A DNA stretch of 60,015 bases from Porphyridium purpureum (lineage: Eukaryota > Rhodophyta > Bangiophyceae > Porphyridiales > Porphyridiaceae): assembly GCA_008690995.1 (NCBI GenBank), contig VRMN01000027.1, positions 1-60,015 of the forward strand, read 5' to 3'. Below, in pieces: positions 20,110-29,579 of the stretch (its first letter is position 1; the number at the start of each line of letters is the position of its first letter). Below the pieces are notes generated by a model. The model did no database searches. It saw only the letters and a program-made list of their open reading frames with translations, and was not told the DNA's origin. Both the position numbers and the translations under genes were made by a program.

Positions 20110-20539
20110 CTCCACTTCCTCCCACTCACCAACAACTGCGGACCAACGACGTCAGTCCACACCCAAACCTTTCCCCAACCCCCTTAACCTTTATTCGCCA
20201 CTCCATCACCACCAGGCTTTTGACCCTCATAATAACTACCACCGGTCAATTATATCTAGGGTTTTGTGTGTATGAACAAAGACGAAGCGTAAGAAGGCGG
20301 GGGAAGAGGAGGCGCCGGCGACGTTTTTCTATGTAAACGATGTGATTTCATATGAAAACATACGAACTTCATCGTGCGTTGATACTGGGTAGTAGGTTGG
20401 TGCGAAGGTTTGATGAGGAAGAGAGAGAGAGAGAGAGAGAAGGAGAGGGAGAGGGAGAGACAGAGGCGAGTAGAGAAAAGGTGGAAGAGCGGAAAGGGGA
20501 AAGGGACGGGCGTTGGGATTGGACAGGTAGATAGGCAGC
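20110..20539. promoter_or_regulatory. shared divergent promoter of MetRS and S29
   Basis: This 430-bp region separates two translation genes that point away from each other. It carries CTAGGGTTTTG at about 20257-20267 and a GA-repeat tract near 20420-20440, probably in the S29 5' UTR. Bidirectional promoter activity is inference from position. Confidence 0.5.
20420..20440 (+). repeat. (GA)n microsatellite
   Basis: About ten GA units, continuing into purine-rich GGAGAGGGAGAGGGAGAG sequence, roughly 100 bp upstream of the S29 start codon. Confidence 0.88.
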
Positions 20540-20710
20540 ATGGGTCACGATTTGGTGTGGAACAGTCATCCCAAGGCGCACAGCAAGGGCGGCCGTCAGT
20601 GCCGCATCTGCGCGAACCGACATGGCCTGATCCGAAAGTACGGCCTCGATACATGCCGTCGCTGCTTCCGCGAGCGCGCGAAGGACATGGGCTGGTCAAA
20701 GCTCAGGTAA
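20540..20710 (+). CDS. RPS29: 40S ribosomal protein S29 (uS14)
   Basis: A 56-residue zinc-ribbon ribosomal protein of the small-subunit head. Translation from the ATG at 20540 begins [18 protein letters not shown] and contains the four zinc-binding cysteines as CRIC (21 and 24) and CRRC (39 and 42), with the family motifs [12 protein letters not shown] and the C-terminal [14 protein letters not shown] before a TAA stop. The length is exactly that of the family. I translated it by hand because it is so short. There is no intron. Confidence 0.97.
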   Translation: MGHDLVWNSHPKAHSKGGRQCRICANRHGLIRKYGLDTCRRCFRERAKDMGWSKLR

Positions 20711-21107
20711 GACGGCTTCGGCATGAGGAGCTTGACGGCGGTGCTGCAGAGTTGAGTGGCCGACTCGTGAAGGGCTGGCGGTTTGGGGGCACGAAAAATA
20801 GACAATCGCGCGGTCGGGTGTGAGATGGCGAGCTCGGCCCTTTCGTGGGCTCTGGCCGCAACCAGACACGAGGCTGTCGAGCTTTAGAGGCTTGGATTTC
20901 GGCCCTATTTATGAATCCGAAGACAAGGCGCGCATTCTACACAAAGGCTTGTGTAATCGGCTGGTCTTCTGGGCAAGTTGTTTGCCTGTAACGGTGCGGC
21001 GTGTTCGTCAGGCTTAGAGCCGCGATACTCGTACGCTCACGCTCGCGAAGACTTCCCCTTGGGTTCTGCCTCTTGAGTTTGCGTGCTCCTTCTTTACAGT
21101 AAAGCTT
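20711..21107. other. convergent intergenic region
   Basis: This 397-bp region lies between the stop codons of S29 and the alpha/beta hydrolase gene. It presumably holds both 3' UTRs; no gene or repeat is recognised. Confidence 0.5.
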
Positions 21108-22157
21108 CTAAACACTGCATCCGTTGATATCGATGGTCGACTTCCTTCCTTGCTCTGCCTTTGCTTCGGAGTGGGCTATCTTAAGCCTCGCGAGCACGTC
21201 GGCAAAGACGCGCTTATGCATCATGAGATTGTGTGTTGCCCGTGGCACCGTGGTCAGGCCAACTTGATTGCTCATTTGGCGATGGAAACGGCTTACCGCC
21301 CTGTGAGGAATCATCCGATCGTGCGTCCCATGCCAAATGTGCGTGCGACTGTGGTCCAGAACTTGAAGGTCCAATTGGCTCACATCACGCTTCCTCGCCT
21401 GCTTTTCCAGACACACCAGAATGTCATCCACATGGCATGCAGTCCGCATTTCCACGGCGTTTTTGGCAAAGCAAGCAGCGAGCAAGTCGAGATCTTTTTG
21501 CGTAAGCTCACCACCGCCTTCCTTTATAAGGCTTTTCGCAATGGCCTCCGGAGCAACCTCAGCAATTTTCTCATCCGAAATAAGCTTTCCCACACGGAGA
21601 ACCAAAGGCTTGGCAATAAATTCGGGCGCTCTGCGCGCCGCTCGCAGCACCATGTTCCCTCCACGGAAGTCGAGTGGGAGAAAGGGCGATATCAGTCCTA
21701 CAAAAACGCAGCTCAGATCTTTCCTGCTTGCGACCAGCTCTACCAGTGCAGTCGCGTATAATGTGCCGCACGACTGCGCGACCACGCCAAAGTGGCAGTC
21801 TACCTTCATCATCGTGAGCACTTCAAGCATTTGGCGCGCAACGAGCTGCAACTTGGACTCCCCTTCTCCTTCCAGGGCTCTATCCTCACGGTCTATGCAC
21901 AGAAGCCATACTGAATTCTGCGCGCAAAGATCATGATAGTAGGCCGACATATATCGATGGCTTCCTAAGCCGAGAATCAAGAGTACTGGAATCCGAGTCC
22001 GCGATACTGTATCCCCTACCTGCGCAACGCGAAATGTCGCTCCGTCCTCTAGTTGTACTGAGCAGTCCAGCAGCGGGCCTGCCACCTCGCTGGGAGATGT
22101 GGAGCTACGCGCCGAGTCTGTCTGGAAGGGTTCGAGAGGAGCCGTCGTCACTTGCAT
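21108..22157 (-). CDS. alpha/beta-hydrolase fold protein
   Basis: This 349-residue protein has an alpha/beta-hydrolase pattern: an oxyanion-side strand (IPVLLILGLGSHRYMSAYYH), the nucleophile elbow FGVVAQSCGTLYA, an acidic residue in HIWHGTHDRMIPHRA and a late histidine in PRATHNLMMHK. The elbow is A-Q-S-C-G rather than the classical G-x-S-x-G. No targeting signal is obvious and the substrate cannot be inferred. Its ATG lies 53 bp inside the end of the preceding same-strand gene, in another frame, and the next methionine falls within the conserved core, so the overlap appears real unless splicing or a sequence error is involved. Confidence 0.8.
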   Translation of the reverse strand: MQVTTAPLEPFQTDSARSSTSPSEVAGPLLDCSVQLEDGATFRVAQVGDTVSRTRIPVLLILGLGSHRYMSAYYHDLCAQNSVWLLCIDREDRALEGEGESKLQLVARQMLEVLTMMKVDCHFGVVAQSCGTLYATALVELVASRKDLSCVFVGLISPFLPLDFRGGNMVLRAARRAPEFIAKPLVLRVGKLISDEKIAEVAPEAIAKSLIKEGGGELTQKDLDLLAACFAKNAVEMRTACHVDDILVCLEKQARKRDVSQLDLQVLDHSRTHIWHGTHDRMIPHRAVSRFHRQMSNQVGLTTVPRATHNLMMHKRVFADVLARLKIAHSEAKAEQGRKSTIDINGCSV

Positions 22158-23100
22158 AATGCTCGCCTGTCTGCTCTACTTTTTCGTCCGTATCCAAAAA
22201 CAAGATGAGTGAATAGCGCGTACCACTTGTGACGGGGTCGACAAAGTGGAACAGGGAGCCCGGATGCAGCAGCGCGCTGCCTACGTCCAGTTTCACGCGT
22301 TCCACACGTGCACGATATTCAATGTCGCCGACTCTGTTCGCGTTCCGGACACAAGTTTCTAGAGTGCTCTGGCCTATTGCGTGGCTCTGGTAGCCGCCGT
22401 ACGGTTCCTCGATGCCCAGCAGCGCGCTCACTGTTGAGTCAGCGATTCCAAATTCGCCACCCGCGTATTCGTCCGGCGCGTTCAGTGCGACGATCACAGA
22501 CATGTAACTCTCGTCGCTGTGCAACACGAGCCCCGGACGCGTGTCGGGGGAGTATTTTCTTAAAAAGCAAAATGAGATTCGGAGTCGAGCCAGATGTGCT
22601 AGTTCGTCTTCCGAACACGAAAGACGATCGCCGCTCTTGCTTATCCACGCCTGGTTCACCAGCGCTCGCACGCGGTCGTGCATTTGCGGGAAAAGCAGCG
22701 TGCGCAGCTCGGTCGACGCAGTACCGAGAAGGCGATTGATCTCGGTTCCACCACCTTCAAGTTGCAGCTGACCGTTGTCTGCGTAAACGTCGTGCTGATA
22801 CAGTTCAGCGCCATCCAACAATTCCTCGTCGCGCGAGTACGCGCCGGCTGTCTCCGCCAGGTAAACCAGCTGCGCACAAAGCTCTTTCGGGAGCCAGTGC
22901 TTCACGAGGCGTGCTGAATTCGACGAGGTGCCCGGCAGAACTACGCCTACTGAATGACGGCACAGCACTGGCTTTCGTGGGATCGTGCGTGCTCGCAACA
23001 AATTGACACGCAGGCCGGGGTTCAACTTTGACCCGCACAAGTAAGCTGCACCCTGCCCCACCAAGCGAATGAAGGGAGCACCCAACGCCACAAACGTCAT
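22105..23100 (-). CDS. 2-oxoglutarate/Fe(II)-dependent dioxygenase, prolyl 4-hydroxylase-like
   Basis: This protein has the double-stranded beta-helix pattern of 2OG-Fe(II) oxygenases. The iron ligands are H-x-D in LVLHSDESYMSVIVALN and the distal histidine in SLFHFVDPVTSGTRYSLILF; the arginine in GTRYSL is the expected 2OG-binding residue. YAGGEFGI between them matches the 'F.GGEL.F' strand of prolyl-hydroxylase-like enzymes. The ATG at 23100 gives 331 residues and leaves a 175-bp promoter region to the divergent gene. Upstream in-frame ATGs would overlap that gene. The substrate is unknown. Its 3' end overlaps the hydrolase gene by 53 bp. Confidence 0.8.
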   Translation of the reverse strand: MTFVALGAPFIRLVGQGAAYLCGSKLNPGLRVNLLRARTIPRKPVLCRHSVGVVLPGTSSNSARLVKHWLPKELCAQLVYLAETAGAYSRDEELLDGAELYQHDVYADNGQLQLEGGGTEINRLLGTASTELRTLLFPQMHDRVRALVNQAWISKSGDRLSCSEDELAHLARLRISFCFLRKYSPDTRPGLVLHSDESYMSVIVALNAPDEYAGGEFGIADSTVSALLGIEEPYGGYQSHAIGQSTLETCVRNANRVGDIEYRARVERVKLDVGSALLHPGSLFHFVDPVTSGTRYSLILFLDTDEKVEQTGEHYASDDGSSRTLPDRLGA

Positions 23101-23275
23101 GCGGCTGGCTAATGCGCGTGACTCGTTTCCTCGCGTCGTTCTTCCCCCGCACTCCAATGAAATCTTAATTGTTTGTTGGGAGTCACCAGCTTGAACTGGT
23201 GTGAGACGTCCTTGCGGCAACGACGTTGTGCGCTCGGTTCGAGGACGGACGAAAGGGCTCATCCCGCATTCGGCC

Positions 23276-25219
23276 ATGGACGCGCTCATCGAGTCACGCC
23301 CGTGTTTGATCAAGAGTCTGCTTGTGTCACCTGCCCTCTGGAGATGTGTTGCCGAAAGTGCAGCGGCGGTGTATGCGCCGAACGCGAAAGAGGGAGACCA
23401 TGGCACCGCCGCCGCAGAACGCCTGCATCTGGATGAGGTGTTGTTACTGCGTCTTAAGTGCAACATCAATCACACTGGCCAGGCTCAGGATGAACATGAG
23501 AAGGCGATGCGTGACCTGTCTGAGCAAGACATCCTCCATGTCCTGAAGTTCATGACACGAGCCCGTGGGTTCGAACTCACATCAGATGCGGATGTTGTGC
23601 TCAGCGCACAATTGGTTCTTACGAAGAGTGCAAAGGTAAGCTCTGATGCCACCCTGCAGAAAATCTTGAACCATGCTGCGGAGCGCGGTATGGACCTGCA
23701 TGCGCAACTCGGAACGCACTGGGATCTTGTCCTTGATTGTTCAGATTTGAGAGCGGGTACCCGTCGCGACGACTCATACTCTAGTTCACTGACGGACCTG
23801 CAAATACCGGCACTTGCGGTCCTCCGTCCGAAAACTCTTCAGAAGCAGGGGAACAAAGACTCCAAAGTGCGAATATCTCACGGCATACATCGCGCCTTGC
23901 TTGACCTGCCGGAAATGTCGTTTGAAGCGTTTGAGCACAGTGAGAGGAACGGGTTGCAAGACAATTATGATGTAACTCTTGCCGGGGCTTGCCGAATGGC
24001 GAAGTCGAGTTTTATTCGAACAATTGCAGAGGGTATTCCCGTAATAAGTGAACACAACGCTCATGATCAAGCCCACAATGTGTTCGCGGGCGCGGATGAA
24101 ATGGTCAAGCCAGCTCCAGAGCCAACATCTTCGCAAAGTCACCCATCTGCCCGTCCTGAATACCCAGCAAAGCGCCCGCGTTCCGCGGCTCTGCATGCCT
24201 CACGTGAGGCCCCGGAAAGCTGGTCAAAGCGAGGAAAGGAAACGCGCGCGTCTTCGTTCGCAAAGTCCCCGGAAGATCAGGATATGACTCTTTTGAGCAG
24301 CCCCGTCGACAAGGATCATGAAGTACAGTCAGTCATGGATGAGTTCCTGGAAACGTTTCCGGCGCATGATGGACCACTGTTACCGTTTCAGGTTGCTGCA
24401 GCGGTTCGGTCAAAGCTGAGCGGCGATGACTTGGCTCAGAGTGGGGAAATACAGAATACGCGCAGTCCGCTTGAATCAGATCTTCGTGCAATAGCCGAGA
24501 TAGTTGCCATGGCACCATCCAAGGCGTTTGGTGCTGGCATTGCCGGCACTGAGCTCAGGGATGTGGAAAAATGGAGACAGAAGGCCAAAACAGACGGCTT
24601 GCTGAGGTTGAGCTCACTGTCACCCGACACGCGGGGACCAAAGTCGGCGTCAGAATGCATTCTTCTGAGCAGCGCAAATGCCAATGTGGAACACTATCGA
24701 GCATTGGAACTCGTGCCCGATGTTCACTATCTTTCCGAACCGGTCTCGAGATTGCACACGTGTGCAGCTTCGCCATGTGATTTGAACACATTGTATGCAG
24801 GGGACTTGGACGTTCTTCGCCTGAAAGCGGGCGCATCTGCTGGACTCGGAAAACACCTCGCACGGTCGTCCACAGCAAGAACTGACAACAACGGAGATCG
24901 CGGGACTTCCGGCCCGCATGTCCGTTCTGGGGCTGTGGCCGGCAGCGCACGTGCTGTGACGGTCACGCGCGTGGTGGGCTCCCAAAAGCACCGGACGCTC
25001 TACCAGGTCCTCAGTTCCGAACTAGAAAGGGTTGTACAATTTGTGAACCCCAGCGGCACGGACACGGAGAAGAAGAAAGACATGAAGAATCTCTACAAAG
25101 TCGTTGAGATTGTTTCAGGGTGGCAATACGGATCCCGAAAGCTTACTGAACATGAAGAGGCCAAAGTTCTGGACTATGTGCTGAACCAGTACGTCGCGAT
25201 GAAGCACTTTCCCTGGTGA
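23276..25219 (+). CDS. uncharacterised protein of 647 residues
   Basis: I do not recognise this protein. The ATG at 23276 (MDALIESRPCLIKSLLVSP) begins a helical N-terminal region (about 1-130) with hydrophobic and Asp/Glu/Lys-rich helices. A long low-complexity middle rich in Ser, Pro, Arg and Asp follows, with a basic cluster (PAKRPRSAALHASREA) resembling a nuclear localisation signal. The last 75 residues look folded again (YQVLSSELERVVQFVNPSG, KNLYKVVEIVSGWQYGSR, KVLDYVLNQYVAMKHFPW). Codon-like composition is sustained for its whole length, so it is very likely a real gene, possibly nuclear. It is divergent from the 2OG oxygenase gene with 175 bp between starts. Confidence 0.7.
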   Translation: MDALIESRPCLIKSLLVSPALWRCVAESAAAVYAPNAKEGDHGTAAAERLHLDEVLLLRLKCNINHTGQAQDEHEKAMRDLSEQDILHVLKFMTRARGFELTSDADVVLSAQLVLTKSAKVSSDATLQKILNHAAERGMDLHAQLGTHWDLVLDCSDLRAGTRRDDSYSSSLTDLQIPALAVLRPKTLQKQGNKDSKVRISHGIHRALLDLPEMSFEAFEHSERNGLQDNYDVTLAGACRMAKSSFIRTIAEGIPVISEHNAHDQAHNVFAGADEMVKPAPEPTSSQSHPSARPEYPAKRPRSAALHASREAPESWSKRGKETRASSFAKSPEDQDMTLLSSPVDKDHEVQSVMDEFLETFPAHDGPLLPFQVAAAVRSKLSGDDLAQSGEIQNTRSPLESDLRAIAEIVAMAPSKAFGAGIAGTELRDVEKWRQKAKTDGLLRLSSLSPDTRGPKSASECILLSSANANVEHYRALELVPDVHYLSEPVSRLHTCAASPCDLNTLYAGDLDVLRLKAGASAGLGKHLARSSTARTDNNGDRGTSGPHVRSGAVAGSARAVTVTRVVGSQKHRTLYQVLSSELERVVQFVNPSGTDTEKKKDMKNLYKVVEIVSGWQYGSRKLTEHEEAKVLDYVLNQYVAMKHFPW

Positions 25220-25675
25220 CGAGGGGTATGGTCATCTGCGTAACCGAAGAGAAAGAAAGATTGGTGTGCATCGCAGAGTTTTCCCTCAGGCCCGAGTGCT
25301 CGTGGCACACTATGATTTTCTTGAAGGGGTAAGGAGTTGTACTTGGACGCGCAATGCAGATCGCGAGTCTTTGCCGTTGCACTACACATGACGAGATAGA
25401 TACGGCACTGGTGCATTCACCAGAGCGTTAGATGTTGACCGCGGCAACTCTTCTGCAGTCGTCTGCTTCGGCGCCGGGCTATTGCGAAAGAATGTTCGAA
25501 ATTCCGTCGCCCGATCAGCCGACTCGTGACAATCATTCAGAAAACACCAGGAGAGGCTTAAACCCTCCCTTAATTTTATAGTTTCACACGGTTTTCACAA
25601 TATGGGCAATTTGGCTTTCTAAAGAGCTGTCAAACCCGGCGGCCGACGGGACTTTCAGCTTCACGCCAGGACTGT
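25220..25675. other. convergent intergenic region
   Basis: This 456-bp region lies between the stops of two convergent genes. No gene, RNA or repeat is recognised. Confidence 0.45.
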
Positions 25676-26122
25676 TCAGAAGCTTTCAAGCAGACGTTCC
25701 TGACGGCGCTGGTAAATTTCGTTGTCGGCACCGAAATAAGCAACGGGGGCTTGCTGGCCGGCGGGAAGCGGGGTGCCCCGATTTGCGTTGGCGTGTGCGC
25801 CACACAGCCGCTGCATGCGGAGGTTGTACCGCGACACGACGTCCAGTCGAGCCTCGAACTCGTGCGCGGCCATTTCGCGCGGCATTGCGCTGCCATGCTG
25901 CGTGCACAGCTCTGCCATCCTCCTGTTGTGGCGCTCGACGTCGCCTCCCACGTACGCGTTCTGCTCGCGGCGCTGCTCCAGCGCCAGCGCCTTGAGGTGC
26001 GTCTCCACGTCGTGCGCGGCGTGATCCATGTACTTGATCTGGCGCGCCATGTGGCGCTCGGACACGTCCACTGTCATTCCGGTGTTGTCACGGTACGCGC
26101 TTGCCATCGCCTTGGTCTCCAT
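25676..26122 (-). CDS. small uncharacterised, charged helical protein
   Basis: This 148-residue frame starts at an ATG (METKAMASAYRDNTGMTVDV; an internal ATG follows five residues later). It is rich in Arg, Glu, Gln, Ala, Met and His, with predicted long helices (RQIKYMDHAAHDVETHLKAL, REMAAHEFEARLDVVSRYN) and little hydrophobic core, like a small coiled-coil or cytoskeleton-associated protein. The tail ends YFGADNEIYQRRQERLLESF. I do not recognise a family. Overlapping open frames on the other strand are GC-driven shadows. The low-complexity-free amino-acid pattern supports a real gene at moderate confidence. Confidence 0.55.
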   Translation of the reverse strand: METKAMASAYRDNTGMTVDVSERHMARQIKYMDHAAHDVETHLKALALEQRREQNAYVGGDVERHNRRMAELCTQHGSAMPREMAAHEFEARLDVVSRYNLRMQRLCGAHANANRGTPLPAGQQAPVAYFGADNEIYQRRQERLLESF

Positions 26123-26548
26123 CTCACTTCACCCCTTTCTGCGTGCCTCCTTCCGCGCGCCGTCCACCTGCACTGTTTGCGCTGTCGACGTGCGCGCAAC
26201 GCTTTTATCCCGCTGCAGTCAGCCAAAAACGTCGCGAGTTTATGGACTTTCTCCTTCCACGTCGCACGGGCCGTCCTTCCATGCGCGTCGGGCAGCTGCC
26301 AAGTTACACGGCGCGTCGGCGGAGGCGGAAGCAGTCGCAATGCTTCGTCTAAGGTACAGTTGGGTGAACTGCTTTATTTGTGCCATGGTGTTGGTCTATC
26401 CAGCTACCCCCCCGTGTGAAGGTCGACATAGCGCATGTTCCTTCGACAGCATGCAATTGGCCCCCGCTTTTTATCATGCCTCGAAAAGTCAGTTTGTCAG
26501 TAGAAGAGGCGCGGCATCAAGACTCGGCTCGTGCGTGCCGCGATGGCG
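26123..26548. other. intergenic region
   Basis: This 426-bp region lies between two minus-strand genes, holding the promoter of the small charged protein gene. No gene or repeat is recognised. Confidence 0.45.
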
Positions 26549-27487
26549 CTAGTCCGCAAGCGACTGGCTAGTGGTCTTGCGCGGCGAGAGTCCGCCAAAC
26601 ATGCTGCTGCTCTTCTGCTTCCTGGGCGACGCGAGGCTCGACGGCTGGGGAGACAGCCGGCCGCTGCCCGGGTGGTGGCCGCGAGGCGACATGGGAACGG
26701 GCGAGGCCGCACCTGTGGCATGCGAAGCAGGCGAGCGTGTCGGGTGCGGGTTCTTGTCAAGGAACTTGCGCGGAATGTGCGTGTGCTTCGTCTCCAGATT
26801 CTTCACCCACTGCGGGTAGTCGTGGCGCTGCTTCCTCGACAAGTAGGCCTTGACATGGTGCAGCTGCTTTGAGTTCGCCACGCCGCGCAGAATCGCAGCA
26901 TAAATCGTCTCGCCGTCTGGCTCGGTAAGAACCGTGGTCATCATCTTCTTCTCCACCGCGCTGAGATCTTCGCGCTTGAATCGCACTTCAATGAGAAGGC
27001 GCAGGCGCTTCTCCATATCCAGCAAGTAGTACGAAAAACCAATCACAACATTGCGGACCTTTTGGCAAAGCGAGGCCATGCCAGATTCCAGGACTTTGAT
27101 CTGGTTCAGTTCGAGCGAAATCTCGACAAACTTGCGCGAGACCTGCTGTTGCTGGAACATGATTTCGCCCTTGGCGGTCTGCATCTCCGAGTCTACCTTT
27201 CCGTTGGCCATGGTACCCTTGAATACCCACGGAAAGAACACGCGGTTCTCGAGCGCAAACATCTCGGTGACGATCTTTTGGAAGAAATGCCACCACTCAA
27301 TCAGGTCCGACCGGTCGTCCAGCGTCAGGTGGCCTCTGCGCATTTCTACCGACTCGACAATGATGAGCAAGTCCACCATATCACGCCGCACGGCATTGTG
27401 CAGCAGCACAAACGGGTCGATACTCCAGCACGAGCCGTACTCCTCGAGCGCGAGGCGGTGCCCGTTCCCCAAGTCTATCCCAGCCAT
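26549..27487 (-). CDS. uncharacterised protein with hemerythrin-like N-terminal helices
   Basis: From the ATG at 27487 (MAGIDLGNGHRLALEEYGSC) the product has 312 residues. The first 110 or so look like a hemerythrin/HHE four-helix cation-binding domain: PFVLLHNAVRRDMVDLLIIV and WWHFFQKIVTEMFALENRVF followed by FPW resemble the family's 'H..E..FP' block, although not all iron ligands are obvious. More helices follow (VSRKFVEISLELNQIK), then a Ser/Pro/Arg/Lys-rich disordered tail with repeated SPR motifs (VPMSPRGHHP, SLASPRKQKS, GGLSPRKTTS) that could be proline-directed phosphorylation sites. Iron binding is uncertain. Confidence 0.6.
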   Translation of the reverse strand: MAGIDLGNGHRLALEEYGSCWSIDPFVLLHNAVRRDMVDLLIIVESVEMRRGHLTLDDRSDLIEWWHFFQKIVTEMFALENRVFFPWVFKGTMANGKVDSEMQTAKGEIMFQQQQVSRKFVEISLELNQIKVLESGMASLCQKVRNVVIGFSYYLLDMEKRLRLLIEVRFKREDLSAVEKKMMTTVLTEPDGETIYAAILRGVANSKQLHHVKAYLSRKQRHDYPQWVKNLETKHTHIPRKFLDKNPHPTRSPASHATGAASPVPMSPRGHHPGSGRLSPQPSSLASPRKQKSSSMFGGLSPRKTTSQSLAD

Positions 27488-28760
27488 CCTGTCGCGTTCT
27501 GCGTGCGCCGTTTCCTCTGTGCCTTGCACACGGTCGAAACCACACCTTGCTATTGTCCAGCCAAACCGGTGAGGCAATCACTCTTGACACTCACGCTAGC
27601 GCGTGCGCGGTGTATACGATCAATGGCAATCTTAATCTCTGCAAACACTGCACGTCGCGCTTCCTTCGTCTTGCGGCAGCCTTATCCCCAAAGTCCTTTC
27701 CGCGCGTCACGTTGAGCCAGCTTATATTCCCACACCAGCGCGCACGTGCACAACGTGCACAACGTGCACAAGAACCGACAGACAGGCCGAGGCGACACAT
27801 GCCGGATTCATGTTTTCTCGTCTTGTCAAGTAAGCATGTGTGCGTGCGTGACCTTGTTTCTTTATGACCGCGTACGCGATCGTCATTCTCAATCGATTTT
27901 TCATAGATTTCCGTTTCCGCCTGCAAGCGCTCTGGGTGCGGGAGTCAAACTGTCAGCTGCAGATTCCGGGTCTGCGTTTGCGAGCAGCTCGCTAGTAAAA
28001 ACACGCTTGTGGCATATAGCGTCCAGTGGTTTAAGAGGGGATTGGGGGATGACCGTTTTTACACGGCACGCATGGTAACACAGGTGGCTGGCGCGGAATG
28101 ACGGTGCCGTCAGCATCTAGTCAGCGCCGCGGTGCGCGGCTTGCTCCAAATTCACGCCGAGGCTTGGCGCGCAACGACTTGCGAACGGAAAATCCTCGCG
28201 CGGGCATTGCACGCGAGGCTTGTGGAATCAGTGGGCGCTGCTGCGCCTGCTGTGGCAGCTGCGGCGGCCGCGCAACCTCAGCCAGAGACGCGAAGCACAA
28301 AGTGAAGGCTGCTTAATCGTCTTTGTGTCTTGCTAGGTCTGCCGACTGGCCAGGAACGACGCGGTAGAGGCGGCAGAACGGCATGCACGATGGCGCAGCG
28401 TTTTGAAGAAACACGGTGCGCCATCCGACGATGCAGAAACTGCATTGGCTCTTCGTAGTGCTAATGGCATCCCTCCGCGGTAGTCGTGGGGCGCGGCGGC
28501 AAATTTCCCTTTTGTACATTTTCGAAAAGGGTCCGACCCTAGGGCTAGAAAGTAAATTATAAGGGCGTCTCATACTGCTGACTGACCGTCAAAAGCCGCG
28601 GCCTTTTTATGATTGGCAGTGCCTCGCAACCACCGCGCTGAAAGGAAGCCATCCATGCGGCGCCAGGTTTCCGAACTTCGGCCCTGTGTCCTCTGTCCTC
28701 ACTGCAGCATGGGTCTACGCGAAAAGTAGGTGCTCCCTCAGATGGTATTCAAGGCTCCAG
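27488..28760. other. 1.3-kb intergenic region without a recognised gene
   Basis: Only short, unconvincing frames occur on either strand. A 9-bp tandem repeat is present near 27745-27771. The region holds the promoter of the hemerythrin-like gene and the 3' flank of the CCB4-like gene. No tRNA-like structure was found by eye. Confidence 0.45.
27745..27771 (+). repeat. short tandem repeat, unit CGTGCACAA, three copies
   Basis: Three consecutive copies of a 9-bp unit containing the palindrome GTGCAC. This is probably slippage, but spaced GTGCAC palindromes could also be protein-binding sites. Confidence 0.75.
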
Positions 28761-29579
28761 TCAAAGCTCAAGAGATGCAATCAGGTTTGACAAGGCTCGA
28801 ATCCATCCAAAGTCTTCAGGGGTAAATGGACGGACCTTGCTCGCGCCCAGGATAAGGAGCCCATTTTCTGGAAGGGGCTCGAAAAGAACTGCCTGGACAT
28901 TGTTTGGCAAAAAGTTGAGCTGCTCTTTCGCGGGCAAGATCTCCACGCGGGCAAAGTACGTGCGCGATGGCTTACTCAGCGCTTGCTTGATGATTTCTGC
29001 GTCGGTGTCGACTGTGGCAGCCTGACCCATGACACCATATCGATACAGCACCTGCCCCGCTTTCAGGACAATCACGCTTCGCACCGTCGTGGCATCGCAC
29101 ACAGAGCGCGCGGCGCCGCGCAGCTTTTGGAGAGCGCTTTCACTGACAACGTCCGCACCTTTTTCGTCAACAAATTGGCCATCCAGCTCTACTTGCTGCT
29201 CTGCCCTGACATTCACATCACGAGTTGCCAGGCCGTACAGAATCATGGTGACGCCGCATATCACCCCGACGAGATCGCTCCGGCTTTGTACGCCTTCAAC
29301 AGAATTGAGCACGCCAAGCCGGTTCGCAAAATCGACCGCGAGAGTGAGAATTCCCAGCCCCAGGCTCATCTTGCCCAATTCCTTCTCATCAACGTCACCG
29401 TCCCTAGCGCGCATGCGCAGAGATTGCCATTCCGGTCGCCTTGTCCTAGAGCCGCCAGCAGACATCAGTCGCCACGGCGGGCTGCGATCCAGAGCGTTCT
29501 TCCGTGTGCCATGGCGCGCGCCCATGCGCGGACCGCAGGCGCCCACAAATCCCATTCTCCGATGTCCGGCCGCGATCAT
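28761..29579 (-). CDS. probable plastid CCB4-like cofactor assembly factor of complex C (cytochrome b6f)
   Basis: From the ATG at 29579 the product has 272 residues. The first 70 are Arg/Gly/Ser-rich like a plastid transit peptide. Two hydrophobic helices follow (LGLGILTLAVDFANRLGVL and LVGVICGVTMILYGLA), then a soluble domain of about 150 residues ending in LPNNVQAVLFEPLPENGLLI and PFTPEDFGWIRALSNLIASL. That layout and ending resemble the CCB2/CCB4 family, which attaches heme c-prime (ci) to cytochrome b6 in the thylakoid membrane. The match is from memory and could be wrong. Alternative in-frame ATGs lie downstream. The gene is divergent from the NIPA-like transporter. Confidence 0.55.
   Translation of the reverse strand: MIAAGHRRMGFVGACGPRMGARHGTRKNALDRSPPWRLMSAGGSRTRRPEWQSLRMRARDGDVDEKELGKMSLGLGILTLAVDFANRLGVLNSVEGVQSRSDLVGVICGVTMILYGLATRDVNVRAEQQVELDGQFVDEKGADVVSESALQKLRGAARSVCDATTVRSVIVLKAGQVLYRYGVMGQAATVDTDAEIIKQALSKPSRTYFARVEILPAKEQLNFLPNNVQAVLFEPLPENGLLILGASKVRPFTPEDFGWIRALSNLIASLEL

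Noticed and set aside
23565-23580. GGGTTCGAACTC resembling a tRNA T-loop
   Set aside because: It lies inside a long coding frame and no other tRNA stems are present around it.
28098-28316. A 72-codon plus-strand frame rich in Arg, Ala and Cys
   Set aside because: No ATG-driven, domain-like or targeting pattern was convincing; the composition is that of random GC-rich sequence.
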